From positions 86,149-150,148 of the forward strand of contig NZ_FNDK01000005.1 of assembly GCF_900099605.1 (NCBI RefSeq): 64,000 bases of DNA, in the 5' to 3' direction. The notes beneath the pieces were generated by a model. The model did no database searches, was not told the origin of the DNA, and worked only from the letters and a program-made list of their open reading frames with translations. This document shows, one piece after another, positions 8,204 to 17,308 of the stretch (positions within the stretch are counted from its first letter, which is position 1; every line of letters starts with the position of its first letter). The DNA comes from Alteribacillus persepolensis. GTDB taxonomy: Bacteria > Bacillota > Bacilli > Bacillales > Marinococcaceae. Both the position numbers and the translations under genes were made by a program.

Positions 8204-8917
8204 TTAGCGGTGGCGTCGTGCAAAATCAACAAATTTAAATTTGTCTGGCCGGTGCCTGGACTCGGTATATTGAAATAGTGTTGTATCGTCTAGATATACA
8301 TAGTTTTTCACAACAACAATGTTGGAGAAGCCGTCAAGGTCTAGCAGTTTTTTGTCTTCATCATCTGGTTCTTCAACAGTGATTTCTTTTTTTGCATAAC
8401 TAATAGTTAAACCTAATATCGATTCCACATAATGGTAGATAGAGTCGGCACAAATTTCTTTCGTAAGAGATGGGACGATATCTTTTAACAAATAATCTTT
8501 GTCATAAATAATACTTTCGTTATCAATGGTTCTCACTCTGCCGACTTCCCATATAGGCGTTGTACGGGAAAGCGAGAGCTGTTTTTGGATGTAGCTGTCT
8601 GCCTTTGTCTGCGTGAGAGTTGTTACAAAAGTAGAAACTCTGCCTTCCATTTGTTTGGCCAATTCGTTAAAGCTGACTAAGCCTGAGACAGGAAAGGTGA
8701 ATTTATTGATATCCAAAATGACAGAACCTTTTCCTTGGATTTTTTGAATATAACCGTGTTCGGACAACAAATTCAGCGCCTTGCGGATAGTTTCTCTGGA
8801 GGTGGAGTACTCTTCTACCAATTGGTGCTCCGACGGCAGTAAATCACCTGGTTTCAAAGAGCCGTTTCTGATCATTTCAGAGATTGTGTCATATATATTG
8901 ACATACTTATTTTTCAT
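8204..8917 (-). CDS. treR: Trehalose operon repressor TreR (GntR family)
   Basis: Cytoplasmic repressor of 237 aa. The N-terminal winged helix-turn-helix (about 5-70) has the GntR pattern GDLLPSEHQLVEEYSTSRET followed by the YIQKIQGKGS wing. The C-terminal UTRA effector domain (about 90-235) should bind trehalose-6-phosphate. It is the last gene of treP-treA-treR, 10 bp after treA. Two TTGTATATACAA palindromes before treP match the TreR operator known in B. subtilis, so it should repress its own operon until phosphotrehalose accumulates. Confidence 0.93.
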   Translation of the reverse strand: MKNKYVNIYDTISEMIRNGSLKPGDLLPSEHQLVEEYSTSRETIRKALNLLSEHGYIQKIQGKGSVILDINKFTFPVSGLVSFNELAKQMEGRVSTFVTTLTQTKADSYIQKQLSLSRTTPIWEVGRVRTIDNESIIYDKDYLLKDIVPSLTKEICADSIYHYVESILGLTISYAKKEITVEEPDDEDKKLLDLDGFSNIVVVKNYVYLDDTTLFQYTESRHRPDKFKFVDFARRHR

Positions 8918-8927
8918 GGAATCACCA

Positions 8928-10619
8928 CTATGAATGTACTTCTGTTATCAAGTATACCACGGATTCATAAGGGCGCAGGGAGACGTTTTCGATATTATAA
9001 GCTGGATTGTCGTAGTTGCTGATTAATACTGATTTAGTGCCGGAAAGCAAGTGTTTCTTGCTGTCTGGCAAATGGAACACAGTTTCTTCTGCATAAAAAT
9101 TATTTATAACCAGCAATGTTTGGTTGCCTGCTGTACGAGTATAGGCAAAAATTTGAGGGTGTTCATCAAGGATTAATTCAAAATTACTGGTTGTAATAAT
9201 GTCATAATCTTTTCTCAGTTGAATGAGTTTTTGATAATGATAAAAAATAGAGTCTTCATCTGCTACGGCTTTTTCTACGTTCAGACGCCCGTAATTAGGA
9301 GCAGGGTCAATCCAAGGCGTACCGGTAGTGAAACCTGCGTTTGGTTTGCTGCTCCACTGTACAGGTGTACGAGAATTATCTCGAGATTTTTCTTGAATAA
9401 TCCGCATAATTTCGTCATGGGAAAGACCTTTTTCCTTTAAGATATCATAGTGGTTCAGCGTCTCCACATCACGATAATCCGCCAGGTCATCAAACTTTGG
9501 ATTGGTCATCCCAAATTCTTCTCCTTGATATATATAAGGTGTTCCCTGCATGAGATGAATAGTGGTTGCAAGCATCTTCGCAGATTCTCTGTGGTAAGTG
9601 CCGTCGTCGCCAAACCTGCTTACAACACGCGGTTGATCGTGATTACACCAAAATAAAGCGTTCCAGCCGCCTCCTCGATGCATTTCTACTTGCCACGTTG
9701 CCAGGATGTTTTTGAGTTGTAAAAAGTCAAAGTCGCTAAGCGCCCACTTTTCTCCATTAGGATAGTCCACTTTTAAATGATGGAAGTTGAATGTCATATT
9801 GAGTTCATGACGGTCAGGGCGCGTATATTTGATACAATCATCGATAGTAGTAGAGGACATTTCCCCAACCGTCATGGCATCATATTTAGAGAAAACCCGG
9901 CGGTTCATTTCATTCATAAATTCATGAACCCTCGGGCCGTCTGTGTAAAATTTACGACCGTCGCCCGGCGGGGTGCTGCCATCGTCATTTGGGAAGTCCT
10001 GGTCTTTCGATATTAAATTAATCACATCGAGGCGAAAGCCATCGACTCCTTTCTCGAACCAGAACGTCATCATATCATATACGTCACGGCGCACGTGTTC
10101 ATTTTCCCAATTCAAATCCGCTTGGGTAACATCAAACAAATGAAGATAATACTGGTTTGTGCTGTCATCGTATTTCCAGGCAGGACCGCCAAACTTTGAT
10201 TCCCAGTTGTTTGGAAGGCCGCCATTGGCAGGGTCTTTCCAAATATAATAATCGCGATAAGGGTTGTTTCTGGACGACTGTGCCTCTTGAAACCACGAGT
10301 GTTCTGTGGATGTATGATTAACAACGATGTCCATAATAATTTTTAAGTCTTTGCTGTGTGCTTCTTCTAGCAGCTGGTCAAAGTCATCCATTGTGCCGTA
10401 TTCGGGGTGAATAGAATAGTAGTCACTGATATCATAGCCATTATCTTTTTGCGGCGAGGCATATATTGGTGTGAGCCATAATACGTCCACGCCGAGCTTT
10501 TTTAAGTAGTCAAGCTTTTCTATAATCCCTTGAATGTCACCGACACCATTTCCCGTTGTGTCATTAAAGCTTTTTGGATAGATTTGATAAACAACAGATT
10601 TTCTCCACCATTCGTTCAT
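8928..10619 (-). CDS. treA: Phospho-alpha-1,1-glucosidase (trehalose-6-phosphate hydrolase)
   Basis: Cytoplasmic glycoside hydrolase family 13 enzyme (563 aa) that splits trehalose-6-phosphate to glucose and glucose-6-phosphate. Visible conserved regions are VVNHTSTEHSWF, GFRLDVINLIS (nucleophile Asp), a TVGEMSS segment (acid Glu) and FWCNHDQPRVVSRFGDD. The start is ATG 10619 after AGGTGG; an upstream ATG at 10661 would add 14 unrelated residues. It is the middle gene of treP-treA-treR and uses the product of the treP PTS permease. Confidence 0.95.
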   Translation of the reverse strand: MNEWWRKSVVYQIYPKSFNDTTGNGVGDIQGIIEKLDYLKKLGVDVLWLTPIYASPQKDNGYDISDYYSIHPEYGTMDDFDQLLEEAHSKDLKIIMDIVVNHTSTEHSWFQEAQSSRNNPYRDYYIWKDPANGGLPNNWESKFGGPAWKYDDSTNQYYLHLFDVTQADLNWENEHVRRDVYDMMTFWFEKGVDGFRLDVINLISKDQDFPNDDGSTPPGDGRKFYTDGPRVHEFMNEMNRRVFSKYDAMTVGEMSSTTIDDCIKYTRPDRHELNMTFNFHHLKVDYPNGEKWALSDFDFLQLKNILATWQVEMHRGGGWNALFWCNHDQPRVVSRFGDDGTYHRESAKMLATTIHLMQGTPYIYQGEEFGMTNPKFDDLADYRDVETLNHYDILKEKGLSHDEIMRIIQEKSRDNSRTPVQWSSKPNAGFTTGTPWIDPAPNYGRLNVEKAVADEDSIFYHYQKLIQLRKDYDIITTSNFELILDEHPQIFAYTRTAGNQTLLVINNFYAEETVFHLPDSKKHLLSGTKSVLISNYDNPAYNIENVSLRPYESVVYLITEVHS

Positions 10620-10745
10620 ATGTACACCACCTGTCAAATTTTTAAATAAAGAAGCGGCCATTGGAGCATAAAAGTCAATGGAAGCAAAACAGAACAGGAG
10701 CGGTTGCCATCCTATCTTGTTCGGGGCAACCGTCCTGAAAGAATG

Positions 10746-12167
10746 TTAGACACTTATTTTTTTCATTTTCACGTACAGGTACGTAAGCACAAATGGCACA
10801 ACAATGGCAATAATCATACCAATCGCAAACACGAGCCAGTATTGTGTATAAATGGAAAAGATGGCCGGAATGCCGCCGACGCCAATCGATGTGGCCAAAA
10901 CGCCGTTAACGGTAATAAATACAGCAGAAATGGCTGAGCCGATAATGGCACAAATAAACGGAAAACGATAACGTAAATTAACACCAAACATAGCAGGTTC
11001 TGTTACTCCTAGAAAAGCGGAGATACCAGAAGACAGCGATAAACCTTTCAGTTTTTCATCTTTTGAAGCAGCCATCATCGCAAAAGCAGCGGCACCTTGT
11101 GCAATATTTGATAAAGCAAGAATTGGCCATAAAAATGTTCCTTGCAGGCTGCTGCCGATTAGTTGCAAATCCACCGCTAAGAATGTGTGGTGCAAGCCTG
11201 TAACAACCAATGGAGCATAAAGAAGGCCGTACAAGAGCCCGCCAATGGCGGCAAAATTATTAAATGTGTTCACAAAGAAGTCTGTAATGACATTACTAAT
11301 TGTAAACATCACTGGTCCGATAACGATAAATGCCAAAAACCCAGTAATTAACAACGCACCTGGTGCAACAATTAGCATGGAGATAGCATCAGGCACTCTT
11401 TTCTTGAGAAAAATTTCAATTTTTGCCAGCACATATGACGCAAATAGAATAGGAAGAACTTGTCCTTGATAACCAACTTTCTCTACCTCTAATCCAAGTA
11501 TGTTCCATATTGGAACTTCCCCTGCTTCTTTTGCTTCCCCATATCCGTGTGCATTCAATAAATCAGGATGAACAAGCACCAGTCCGAGAACAATTCCTAA
11601 AAGAGGGTTACCTCCAAACTTTTTCACCGCTGACCAGCCGATAAGTCCTGGTAAGAAGACAAATGCGGTACTGGCAATAATGTTAATAATGTCGGCCAAA
11701 TCCGCCCACTGAGTATGAACATCAACTACCGACTGTCCTTCGTAGAAAATATCTGTACCAGTTAATATGTTGTTAATACCAAGTAAAAGACCAGCTGTAA
11801 CAATGGCTGGAAGAATAGGAATAAAGATATCAGCCAGTACTTTAACCAGTTTTTGCACGATATTCATATTCTGTTCAGCTTGGGCTTTTGTTTCTTCCTT
11901 AGAAGATTCCTCTTTGCCGGTTATTTTAATCAGTTCTTGATACGCTTTTTCCACTGCCCCTTGTCCAATAATGACTTGGAACTGTCCGCTAGAAGCAAAT
12001 GCTCCTCGTACAATATCAATATTTTCAAGCTTCTCCTGGTCTACTTTGCTTTCATCATGTAAAGCAAAGCGAAGCCGAGTAACACAGTGGGTGACAGATG
12101 CAATATTTTCTGTCCCGCCTACGGCCGCAACAATCTGTTCGACGGATTTTTTGGTTACTTTTGCCAT
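10746..12167 (-). CDS. treP: PTS trehalose transporter subunit IIBC
   Basis: Membrane phosphotransferase permease (473 aa) that imports trehalose as trehalose-6-phosphate. The EIIB domain (about 1-90) carries the phosphorylated Cys28 in HCVTRLRF; the EIIC domain (about 105-470) has eight or more membrane segments and the family stretch GVTEPAMFGVNLRYRFPF. No IIA domain is present, so phosphate must come from a IIA encoded elsewhere. First gene of the operon; its leader carries two TreR operators and a probable cre site. Confidence 0.94.
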   Translation of the reverse strand: MAKVTKKSVEQIVAAVGGTENIASVTHCVTRLRFALHDESKVDQEKLENIDIVRGAFASSGQFQVIIGQGAVEKAYQELIKITGKEESSKEETKAQAEQNMNIVQKLVKVLADIFIPILPAIVTAGLLLGINNILTGTDIFYEGQSVVDVHTQWADLADIINIIASTAFVFLPGLIGWSAVKKFGGNPLLGIVLGLVLVHPDLLNAHGYGEAKEAGEVPIWNILGLEVEKVGYQGQVLPILFASYVLAKIEIFLKKRVPDAISMLIVAPGALLITGFLAFIVIGPVMFTISNVITDFFVNTFNNFAAIGGLLYGLLYAPLVVTGLHHTFLAVDLQLIGSSLQGTFLWPILALSNIAQGAAAFAMMAASKDEKLKGLSLSSGISAFLGVTEPAMFGVNLRYRFPFICAIIGSAISAVFITVNGVLATSIGVGGIPAIFSIYTQYWLVFAIGMIIAIVVPFVLTYLYVKMKKISV

Positions 12168-12180
12168 GGATAACCCTCCT

Positions 12181-12194
12181 GGTAAACGTTTTCA
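12181..12194 (-). promoter_or_regulatory. Probable cre site (CcpA) in the treP leader
   Basis: On the minus strand TGAAAACGTTTACC matches the catabolite-responsive element consensus except for the last position. It lies between promoter and ribosome site of treP, where CcpA would block elongation. Inference from motif only. Confidence 0.5.
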
Positions 12195-12281
12195 TGTCAT
12201 GCAAAAAAAAGATACTACTATTAGTGCTTACATGCGGCGGTGATCATCGATAAACGATAATAATCCGCTTTCACTTCATGC

Positions 12282-12338
12282 TTGTATATACAAATTACAA
12301 TCAATTTTCAGTTTAACTTGTATATACAAATAGGTCAA
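12282..12338 (-). promoter_or_regulatory. treP promoter with two TreR operators
   Basis: Minus-strand -35 TTGACC (12333-12338) and -10 TAAACT (12310-12315) are 17 bp apart. Perfect palindromes TTGTATATACAA lie at 12318-12329, inside the spacer, and at 12282-12293, downstream, with centres 36 bp apart. The palindrome equals the B. subtilis TreR site, so repression by occlusion is expected. The rest of the 12195-12593 gap shows no gene. Confidence 0.85.
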
Positions 12339-12593
12339 TAAAAAAGATATAGGTATGTATGTTAAAAATATGGAAAAGTTACATGAAAAGCAGGTGGATA
12401 ACTGAATAATAATAAAGAAGCCAATAAGGAATTAATGAAAGGCGGCACAGGTTTCTTATGCCATTATATCTTCTCCAACCAAGTTATTGCTATGCACCGA
12501 ATCGCAAGGAATCATTATTTATTGTTTACAGAATAAAAGCAGTCATGTTAAATTCGTCATTTGCAAAAATCGACATGAAAAAAGGAGCGGACA

Positions 12594-14099
12594 ATTATTT
12601 TAAATAAAAAACAACCAAAGCCTGCTATTGATTGGACAGTCTTAACGATAAGCGGAGGATTGCTTCTTTTATTTGTTCTGGTGTCATTTATTGATTTAGA
12701 TGCGATTTCCTCCTTTGTAAATGTTTCATTTGATTGGTCTGTCACGTTTTTTGGGGCTTTTTGGCAGGTGCTCATGCTGGCAACGTTTTTCGTAGCACTG
12801 TGGCTTGGGTTTTCACGTTACGGAAAATTAAAGCTTGGAAAGCGTGATCAGCCAGAAATTAGTACGTTTAAATGGATATCGATGATTATGGCAACACTTT
12901 TAGCTGGAGGCGGTGTATTCTGGGCAGCGGCAGAACCTATGTATCACTTTGTTGACGCACCGCCGTTATTTGGAGAAGATAATAATCCGTCTACCGCACT
13001 TGCCCAAAGTTTCATGCACTGGGGATTTTTAGCCTGGGCAATACTTGGTACATTAAGTGCCGTTGTGTTGATGTATGGACACTATCATAAGTCGATGCCA
13101 ATGAAGCCAAGAACACTGCTTTATCCAATGTTTGGAGAAAAGATTAACAATAACATTATAGGAAAAGTGATTGACGCGTTTTCTATTATTGCCGTGGCGG
13201 CTGGAACAATCGGTCCCATAGGGTTTTTAGGGCTGCAAGCCAGTTACGGGCTGCAGGCTGTATTTGGCATACCAGATGTATTTCTAACTCAGCTCATGAT
13301 TATTATTGGGGTAGTATTCATTTCTACGATTTCAGCAGTGACAGGTTTGTACAAGGGTATTCAATGGTTAAGTAAGTTTAATGTGCGTTTAGCTCTTGGT
13401 TTGTTAGCTGCTGTTTTGCTGGTAGGACCTGCGGGCTTTATTATTGATCAGTACGTGGTATCATTAGGGACGTATCTAACAGAATTTGTTTCAATGGGGA
13501 CTTACCGCGGAGAAAATGAATGGCTTGGATTATGGACGATATTTTTCTGGGGATGGTTCATCGGGTATGGGCCGATGATGGCAATGCTTGTCAGCCGTAT
13601 CTCCAGAGGGCGCACCATTCGTGAACTGATGGTTGCTGTAGCCATTATCGCCCCTGTTGTCACTACATTTTGGTTTACTGTTGTTGGTGGTTCAGGTATT
13701 TACTTTGAAATGGAAAACCCCGGTTCAGTTTCGGATGCCTTAATGGATACAGGAATGCATGCAGCAATGATTGCTATTACAGAACAATTACCATTATCAT
13801 GGATAATTACACCGTTATTTTTGTTGTTAACCGTTCTGTTTGTTATTACAACAACAGATTCTATGGCGTTTACGATTTCGATGGGGATTACAGGTGACGG
13901 GAATCCGACGTCGAAGCTGCGTATTTTCTGGGCGGTTTTAATGGGAGTGATCGCCGCTATTCTTCTATACATTGGAGAAGGAGGCGTAGAGGCACTGCAG
14001 AACTTTATTGTAGTAACAGCTGTCCCGGTATCCATTTTACTTCTTCCAATGATTTGGCTTGCGCCAAAAGTCGCTAAAAAAATGGCTAATAAAGCATAA
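12594..14099 (+). CDS. BCCT-family transporter, apparent ATT start
   Basis: Betaine/carnitine/choline-type secondary transporter with about twelve membrane segments (501 aa from 12594). Family landmarks are FWAAAEPMYHF and SRISRGRTIRE. The reading frame continues upstream of the first usual codon (TTG 12660, which would start inside helix 1) with protein-like residues NKKQPKPAIDWTVLTISGG, yet no ATG, GTG or TTG exists before an in-frame TGA at 12575. AAAGGAG (12581-12587) is 6 nt before ATT 12594. Helix 3 reads GTIGPIGFLGLQ and helix 8 WFIGYGP, differing from the glycine stretch and Trp-rich box of glycine betaine carriers, so the substrate may differ. Confidence 0.85.
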   Translation: MILNKKQPKPAIDWTVLTISGGLLLLFVLVSFIDLDAISSFVNVSFDWSVTFFGAFWQVLMLATFFVALWLGFSRYGKLKLGKRDQPEISTFKWISMIMATLLAGGGVFWAAAEPMYHFVDAPPLFGEDNNPSTALAQSFMHWGFLAWAILGTLSAVVLMYGHYHKSMPMKPRTLLYPMFGEKINNNIIGKVIDAFSIIAVAAGTIGPIGFLGLQASYGLQAVFGIPDVFLTQLMIIIGVVFISTISAVTGLYKGIQWLSKFNVRLALGLLAAVLLVGPAGFIIDQYVVSLGTYLTEFVSMGTYRGENEWLGLWTIFFWGWFIGYGPMMAMLVSRISRGRTIRELMVAVAIIAPVVTTFWFTVVGGSGIYFEMENPGSVSDALMDTGMHAAMIAITEQLPLSWIITPLFLLLTVLFVITTTDSMAFTISMGITGDGNPTSKLRIFWAVLMGVIAAILLYIGEGGVEALQNFIVVTAVPVSILLLPMIWLAPKVAKKMANKA

Positions 14100-14109
14100 G
14101 TAATAAAAA

Positions 14110-14136
14110 CTGCCCGGGAAGCCCGGGCAGTTTTTT
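14110..14136 (+). terminator. Terminator of the BCCT gene
   Basis: Nine-bp GC stem CTGCCCGGG / CCCGGGCAG with a 3-nt loop and six T, 11 bp after the stop. Confidence 0.95.
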
Positions 14137-14330
14137 CTAGGTTCGAATATAAGTGCTGGGGGTATATAAGTGGTGTGCTTGTTTGCATTAAGGAAAGACT
14201 GCCTTTGTCAAAGGATGAAAAGATAAGAAAAACAGGGGCCTTCTGTCATAAAGACTCGTCTGCAAACCGCAAGTTTTTCTTAGTGATTGCCTATATCTTT
14301 TACTACCTGGCTTGTAACAGTCAGAGGAGG

Positions 14331-14398
14331 CGCCTGCGGGAAAAGCAGGAGCTGTTCATGCCAAGCGGCCGGAAGAGTCATCCAACCAGAAAGGGGGC
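14331..14398. repeat. Intergenic repeat, family 1 (best copy)
   Basis: Core CCTGCGGGAAAAGCAGGAGC (a CCTGC/GCAGG hairpin), then a GC-rich tail ending CAACCAGAAAGG. The tail recurs at 38854-38890 and the core, weaker, at 8050 and 17056. The 14137-14422 gap shows no gene. Confidence 0.5.
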
Positions 14399-14422
14399 CC
14401 CAACAACCTTGATAGACCTTTT

Positions 14423-15430
14423 TTATACAGAAGCTTTTTGCAGTTTGTCAATCATTTTTAGAGAACGGCCTGTGCCGATTGCCACTGCCTCTAAAGGTTG
14501 AGGGGCGATATGAACAGGGACGATGATTTGTTCACTAAGCCAGTCTTGCAAGCCATTTAATAAAGCCCCGCCACCTGAGAGAATAATCCCTTGATCGACA
14601 ATATCACCGCTAAGTTCAGGAGGACATGTCTCAAGTGTTCCTCGAATTGCTTCAAGAATATGCTCTAAGGATTCTGCAATTGCTTCATGGATTTCGCTGG
14701 AGTGGAGCACGACAGACTGAGGAAGACCGGTAACCAAGTCACGGCCGCGTATTTCCATTGATTGTTCTTCATGATCTGGACTGGCATTGCCGATGTTAAT
14801 CTTTATATCCTCTGCCGTTCGTTCTCCAATCAGCAAATTATAAGTTTTACGAACATAGTGAATAATATCTTCATCCAAATTGTCACCGCCGCGGCGTATC
14901 GAACGGGAAGAAACGACTCCGCCATAGGAAATAATTCCGACTTCTGTTGTTCCTCCGCCGATGTCAACAATAACATTGGCAGTTGGTTCTTCGACGGGCA
15001 GATCAGAACCAAGTGCAGAGGCAACCGGCTCTTCGATTAAATGAACGTCTTTAGCTCCGCAGCTCATCACCGCATCGCGTATTGCCCGTCGTTCAACAGA
15101 CGTAGATCCACAAGGCGTACAAACAATCACTTTTGGTTTGCGAACAGAAAAACCAACGTTTTTACTAGTTTTTTTCATAATGTGTTTTAATAAGCTCGAT
15201 GTTACATCATAGTCTGCAATAACACCTTGTTTGAGCGGACGCATAGCAACGATTTGTCCAGGTGTTTTTCCTACCATTTCTTTAGCCTCTGTTCCAACGG
15301 CAAGAACGTCATCAGTTTCTGTATGTATCGCAACAACGGAAGGCTCGTTTAAAACAATGCCTTTTTCTTTTGTATAAACGAGAATGTTAGCTGTTCCTAA
15401 GTCAATTCCAATTTCTGTATTTGATAGCAT
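14423..15430 (-). CDS. mreBH: Rod-shape-determining protein MreBH
   Basis: Actin-like cytoskeletal protein of 335 aa that guides lateral wall synthesis. It shows the ATPase motifs [12 protein letters not shown] (phosphate 1), [13 protein letters not shown] (phosphate 2) and the [12 protein letters not shown] adenosine region. Length equals that of B. subtilis MreBH, which it resembles more than MreB or Mbl. The start ATG 15430 has AAGGGTG 6 nt upstream; GTG 15439 overlaps that site and is rejected. It stands alone, as mreBH usually does, rather than in an mreBCD cluster. Confidence 0.92.
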   Translation of the reverse strand: MLSNTEIGIDLGTANILVYTKEKGIVLNEPSVVAIHTETDDVLAVGTEAKEMVGKTPGQIVAMRPLKQGVIADYDVTSSLLKHIMKKTSKNVGFSVRKPKVIVCTPCGSTSVERRAIRDAVMSCGAKDVHLIEEPVASALGSDLPVEEPTANVIVDIGGGTTEVGIISYGGVVSSRSIRRGGDNLDEDIIHYVRKTYNLLIGERTAEDIKINIGNASPDHEEQSMEIRGRDLVTGLPQSVVLHSSEIHEAIAESLEHILEAIRGTLETCPPELSGDIVDQGIILSGGGALLNGLQDWLSEQIIVPVHIAPQPLEAVAIGTGRSLKMIDKLQKASV

Positions 15431-15716
15431 GTTATTCACCCTTCTTCAGGTTAATTGTTCCCATTAGCCATTTTATAGGGAAAGGGATAAAGACAGTAAG
15501 GGTCTAATAGATTAGATAAGAATGGTGGAAAAAAGAGGCAGGCTGTTTATTCCGATAAAAAAGGCTCATTTTTGTTTGATGAAAAGGGATAATTGTGAAA
15601 AAAGTTTAGTGAATAATGAGGGTGTTCACGACAAAGTAGACATATTAGCCTAGTTTTTGACACGTATTTAAACAAAATGTAAAGAAAGGGAATCAATTGT
15701 AATGAAACAAAAATAA

Positions 15717-15741
15717 AGCCAGGATGTGAAAAGACCTGGCT
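15717..15741 (-). terminator. Terminator of lplJ
   Basis: Stem AGCCAGG / CCTGGCT; on the minus strand it is followed by TTATTTTTG. The rest of 15431-15871 is AT-rich and holds no gene I can support. Confidence 0.65.
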
Positions 15742-15871
15742 CTATCAATAAAGAAGAGTGTGTTCGAAAACTCACCGCCGCTTATAGATCTTCTAAGGAC
15801 AGATTGTTGTGGAAGTTTATACATGTTTTTTCATTCAATAGAATTGCCTTATGTGTATATCGGAAATTTTC

Positions 15872-16867
15872 TTAATAAAGCAGCGACAATATATCTTCTT
15901 CGTTTACTGGTCCGAAATACTCATGTAAGTCAAATGGTTCCAGTGCTTCTTTTAACGCCCGGACTTCATATTTCTGGCCTTCTAACGCGTGTTCTATTTC
16001 TTTTGTGTCTTTGACTCCAAAGTAGTCTCCATAGATTTTACATGTCTCAATATACCCTTTTTTAACATTGAAACGAATGTCAATCAAACCGGCGTCAAAT
16101 TTTTTCGAACGCTCTACATCAAATGCAGGGGACTTTCCGTAATTCCAATTCCAGTTTTTGTATCTTTTTTCTGCTATGACATGCACTTTATCCCAATCAT
16201 CTTTTGTTAAGTGATACACAGGAATATGGTCTTCGGAGTGAAAAATATGACGCAGCAATGTTTGTTTAAATTCATTAATTGATAAGGGTGTATCGAGGAA
16301 GTCGTTAATATTTCCAACACGGCTCTTGATGGATTTTATCCCCTTGGATTTGATTTTTTCATCTTTTACATTTAACGCTGAAACAACGTGTTCAATTTGT
16401 GAATCAAGCATTAATGTTCCATGGCTGTACATCCGCCCTTTGGTGGTAAACTGAGCGTTGCCGGAGATTTTTTTGCCATTTGCCTGAATATCATTTCGAC
16501 CAGATAACTCCGCTGGCACGCCCATATTATTTAATGCTTCAATAACAGGTTCTGTGAATTTTTTAAAGTTATGGAAGCTGTTTCCATCATCTTTTGTGAG
16601 AAAACTAAAATTAAGGTTGCCTAAATCGTGATAAACAGCCCCTCCTCCAGAAAGTCTTCTTACGACTCGAATATCGTTTTCTTCGACATAATCAACATTT
16701 ATTTCTTCTATTGTATTTTGGTTTTTGCCGATAATAATAGAGGGACGGTTTACGTAAAATAACAGATACGTGTCTTCTTTATCTAAATCCATATGTTCAA
16801 GTGCAAATTCCTCTATAGCTAAATTGATCTGCGGGTCGGTTACACCTTTATTATCAATAAAACGCAT
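15872..16867 (-). CDS. lplJ: Lipoate-protein ligase LplJ
   Basis: Cytoplasmic enzyme (331 aa, same length as B. subtilis LplJ) that activates free lipoate with ATP and attaches it to E2 subunits and GcvH. The catalytic domain shows the lipoyl-adenylate binding motif RRLSGGGAVYHDLGN near 70-85, the Lys-containing KKISGNAQ, and MYSHGTLML. The C-terminal accessory domain (about 250-331) is present. The start ATG 16867 follows AAGGAGG. Single gene with its own terminator. Confidence 0.93.
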   Translation of the reverse strand: MRFIDNKGVTDPQINLAIEEFALEHMDLDKEDTYLLFYVNRPSIIIGKNQNTIEEINVDYVEENDIRVVRRLSGGGAVYHDLGNLNFSFLTKDDGNSFHNFKKFTEPVIEALNNMGVPAELSGRNDIQANGKKISGNAQFTTKGRMYSHGTLMLDSQIEHVVSALNVKDEKIKSKGIKSIKSRVGNINDFLDTPLSINEFKQTLLRHIFHSEDHIPVYHLTKDDWDKVHVIAEKRYKNWNWNYGKSPAFDVERSKKFDAGLIDIRFNVKKGYIETCKIYGDYFGVKDTKEIEHALEGQKYEVRALKEALEPFDLHEYFGPVNEEDILSLLY

Positions 16868-17055
16868 TATGGTGCCTCCTTGTTAATATGAATACTAATG
16901 AAATGGGGAAGAAAAAAAGCTGGATATGAACATGCGTGTATATTTTACTACAATAATAATAACGTAACAAAAAGTTTGAACTGCTGTATCACCATGTGCT
17001 TTTAGAATACCCGGCAGTGAAGAAAGAATAACGAAAACAGCACAATAATTTTGAT

Positions 17056-17088
17056 CCTGATGAGAAAGGTACAGGAGGAAGCATGTTG
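17056..17088. repeat. Degenerate intergenic repeat, family 1 (weak copy)
   Basis: CCTGATGAGAAAGGTACAGG resembles the CCTGCGGGAAAAGCAGG core of family 1. The remaining part of 16868-17163 has no gene; a 51-codon ORF here runs through the following terminator and is rejected. Confidence 0.3.
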
Positions 17089-17163
17089 AAACGCTTCACC
17101 GAACGTACTGCAATTCTGTCATTGGGTATGCAGGTGAACGGTAGAAATTATATATTTCCTATA

Positions 17164-17192
17164 AAAAAACTCGGCATTAAGCCGAGTTTTTT
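17164..17192. terminator. Bidirectional terminator before the sulfate operon
   Basis: Twelve-bp stem AAAAAACTCGGC / GCCGAGTTTTTT with a 5-nt loop, immediately before the cysH promoter; it insulates that operon. Confidence 0.85.
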
Positions 17193-17193
17193 A

Positions 17194-17222
17194 TTGACTT
17201 TTTTATCTATACTCACTAAAAT
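17194..17222 (+). promoter_or_regulatory. Sigma-A promoter of the cysH operon
   Basis: TTGACT (17194-17199), 17-bp spacer, TAAAAT (17217-17222). It leaves a leader of about 80 nt. I see no S-box riboswitch in that leader, although the B. subtilis cysH operon has one. Confidence 0.7.
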
Positions 17223-17308
17223 ACAGTTTAACGAGTAAACATATAATCCTTATAAACATACTATGAATTGAAACAGTATAATTTATTGAATAGAGAAGGA
17301 GGAGAGCT

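Noticed and set aside
9219..10324. Several plus- and minus-strand ORFs inside treA
   Set aside because: Shadows of the well-supported treA frame.
17083..17236. 51-codon plus-strand ORF with AGGAGG
   Set aside because: Reads through a strong bidirectional terminator and the cysH promoter, and its ribosome site is part of the eroded repeat.
17223..17308. S-box (SAM) riboswitch before cysH
   Set aside because: Looked for the conserved GAUGAAACC-type core and hairpins; none seen in the leader.
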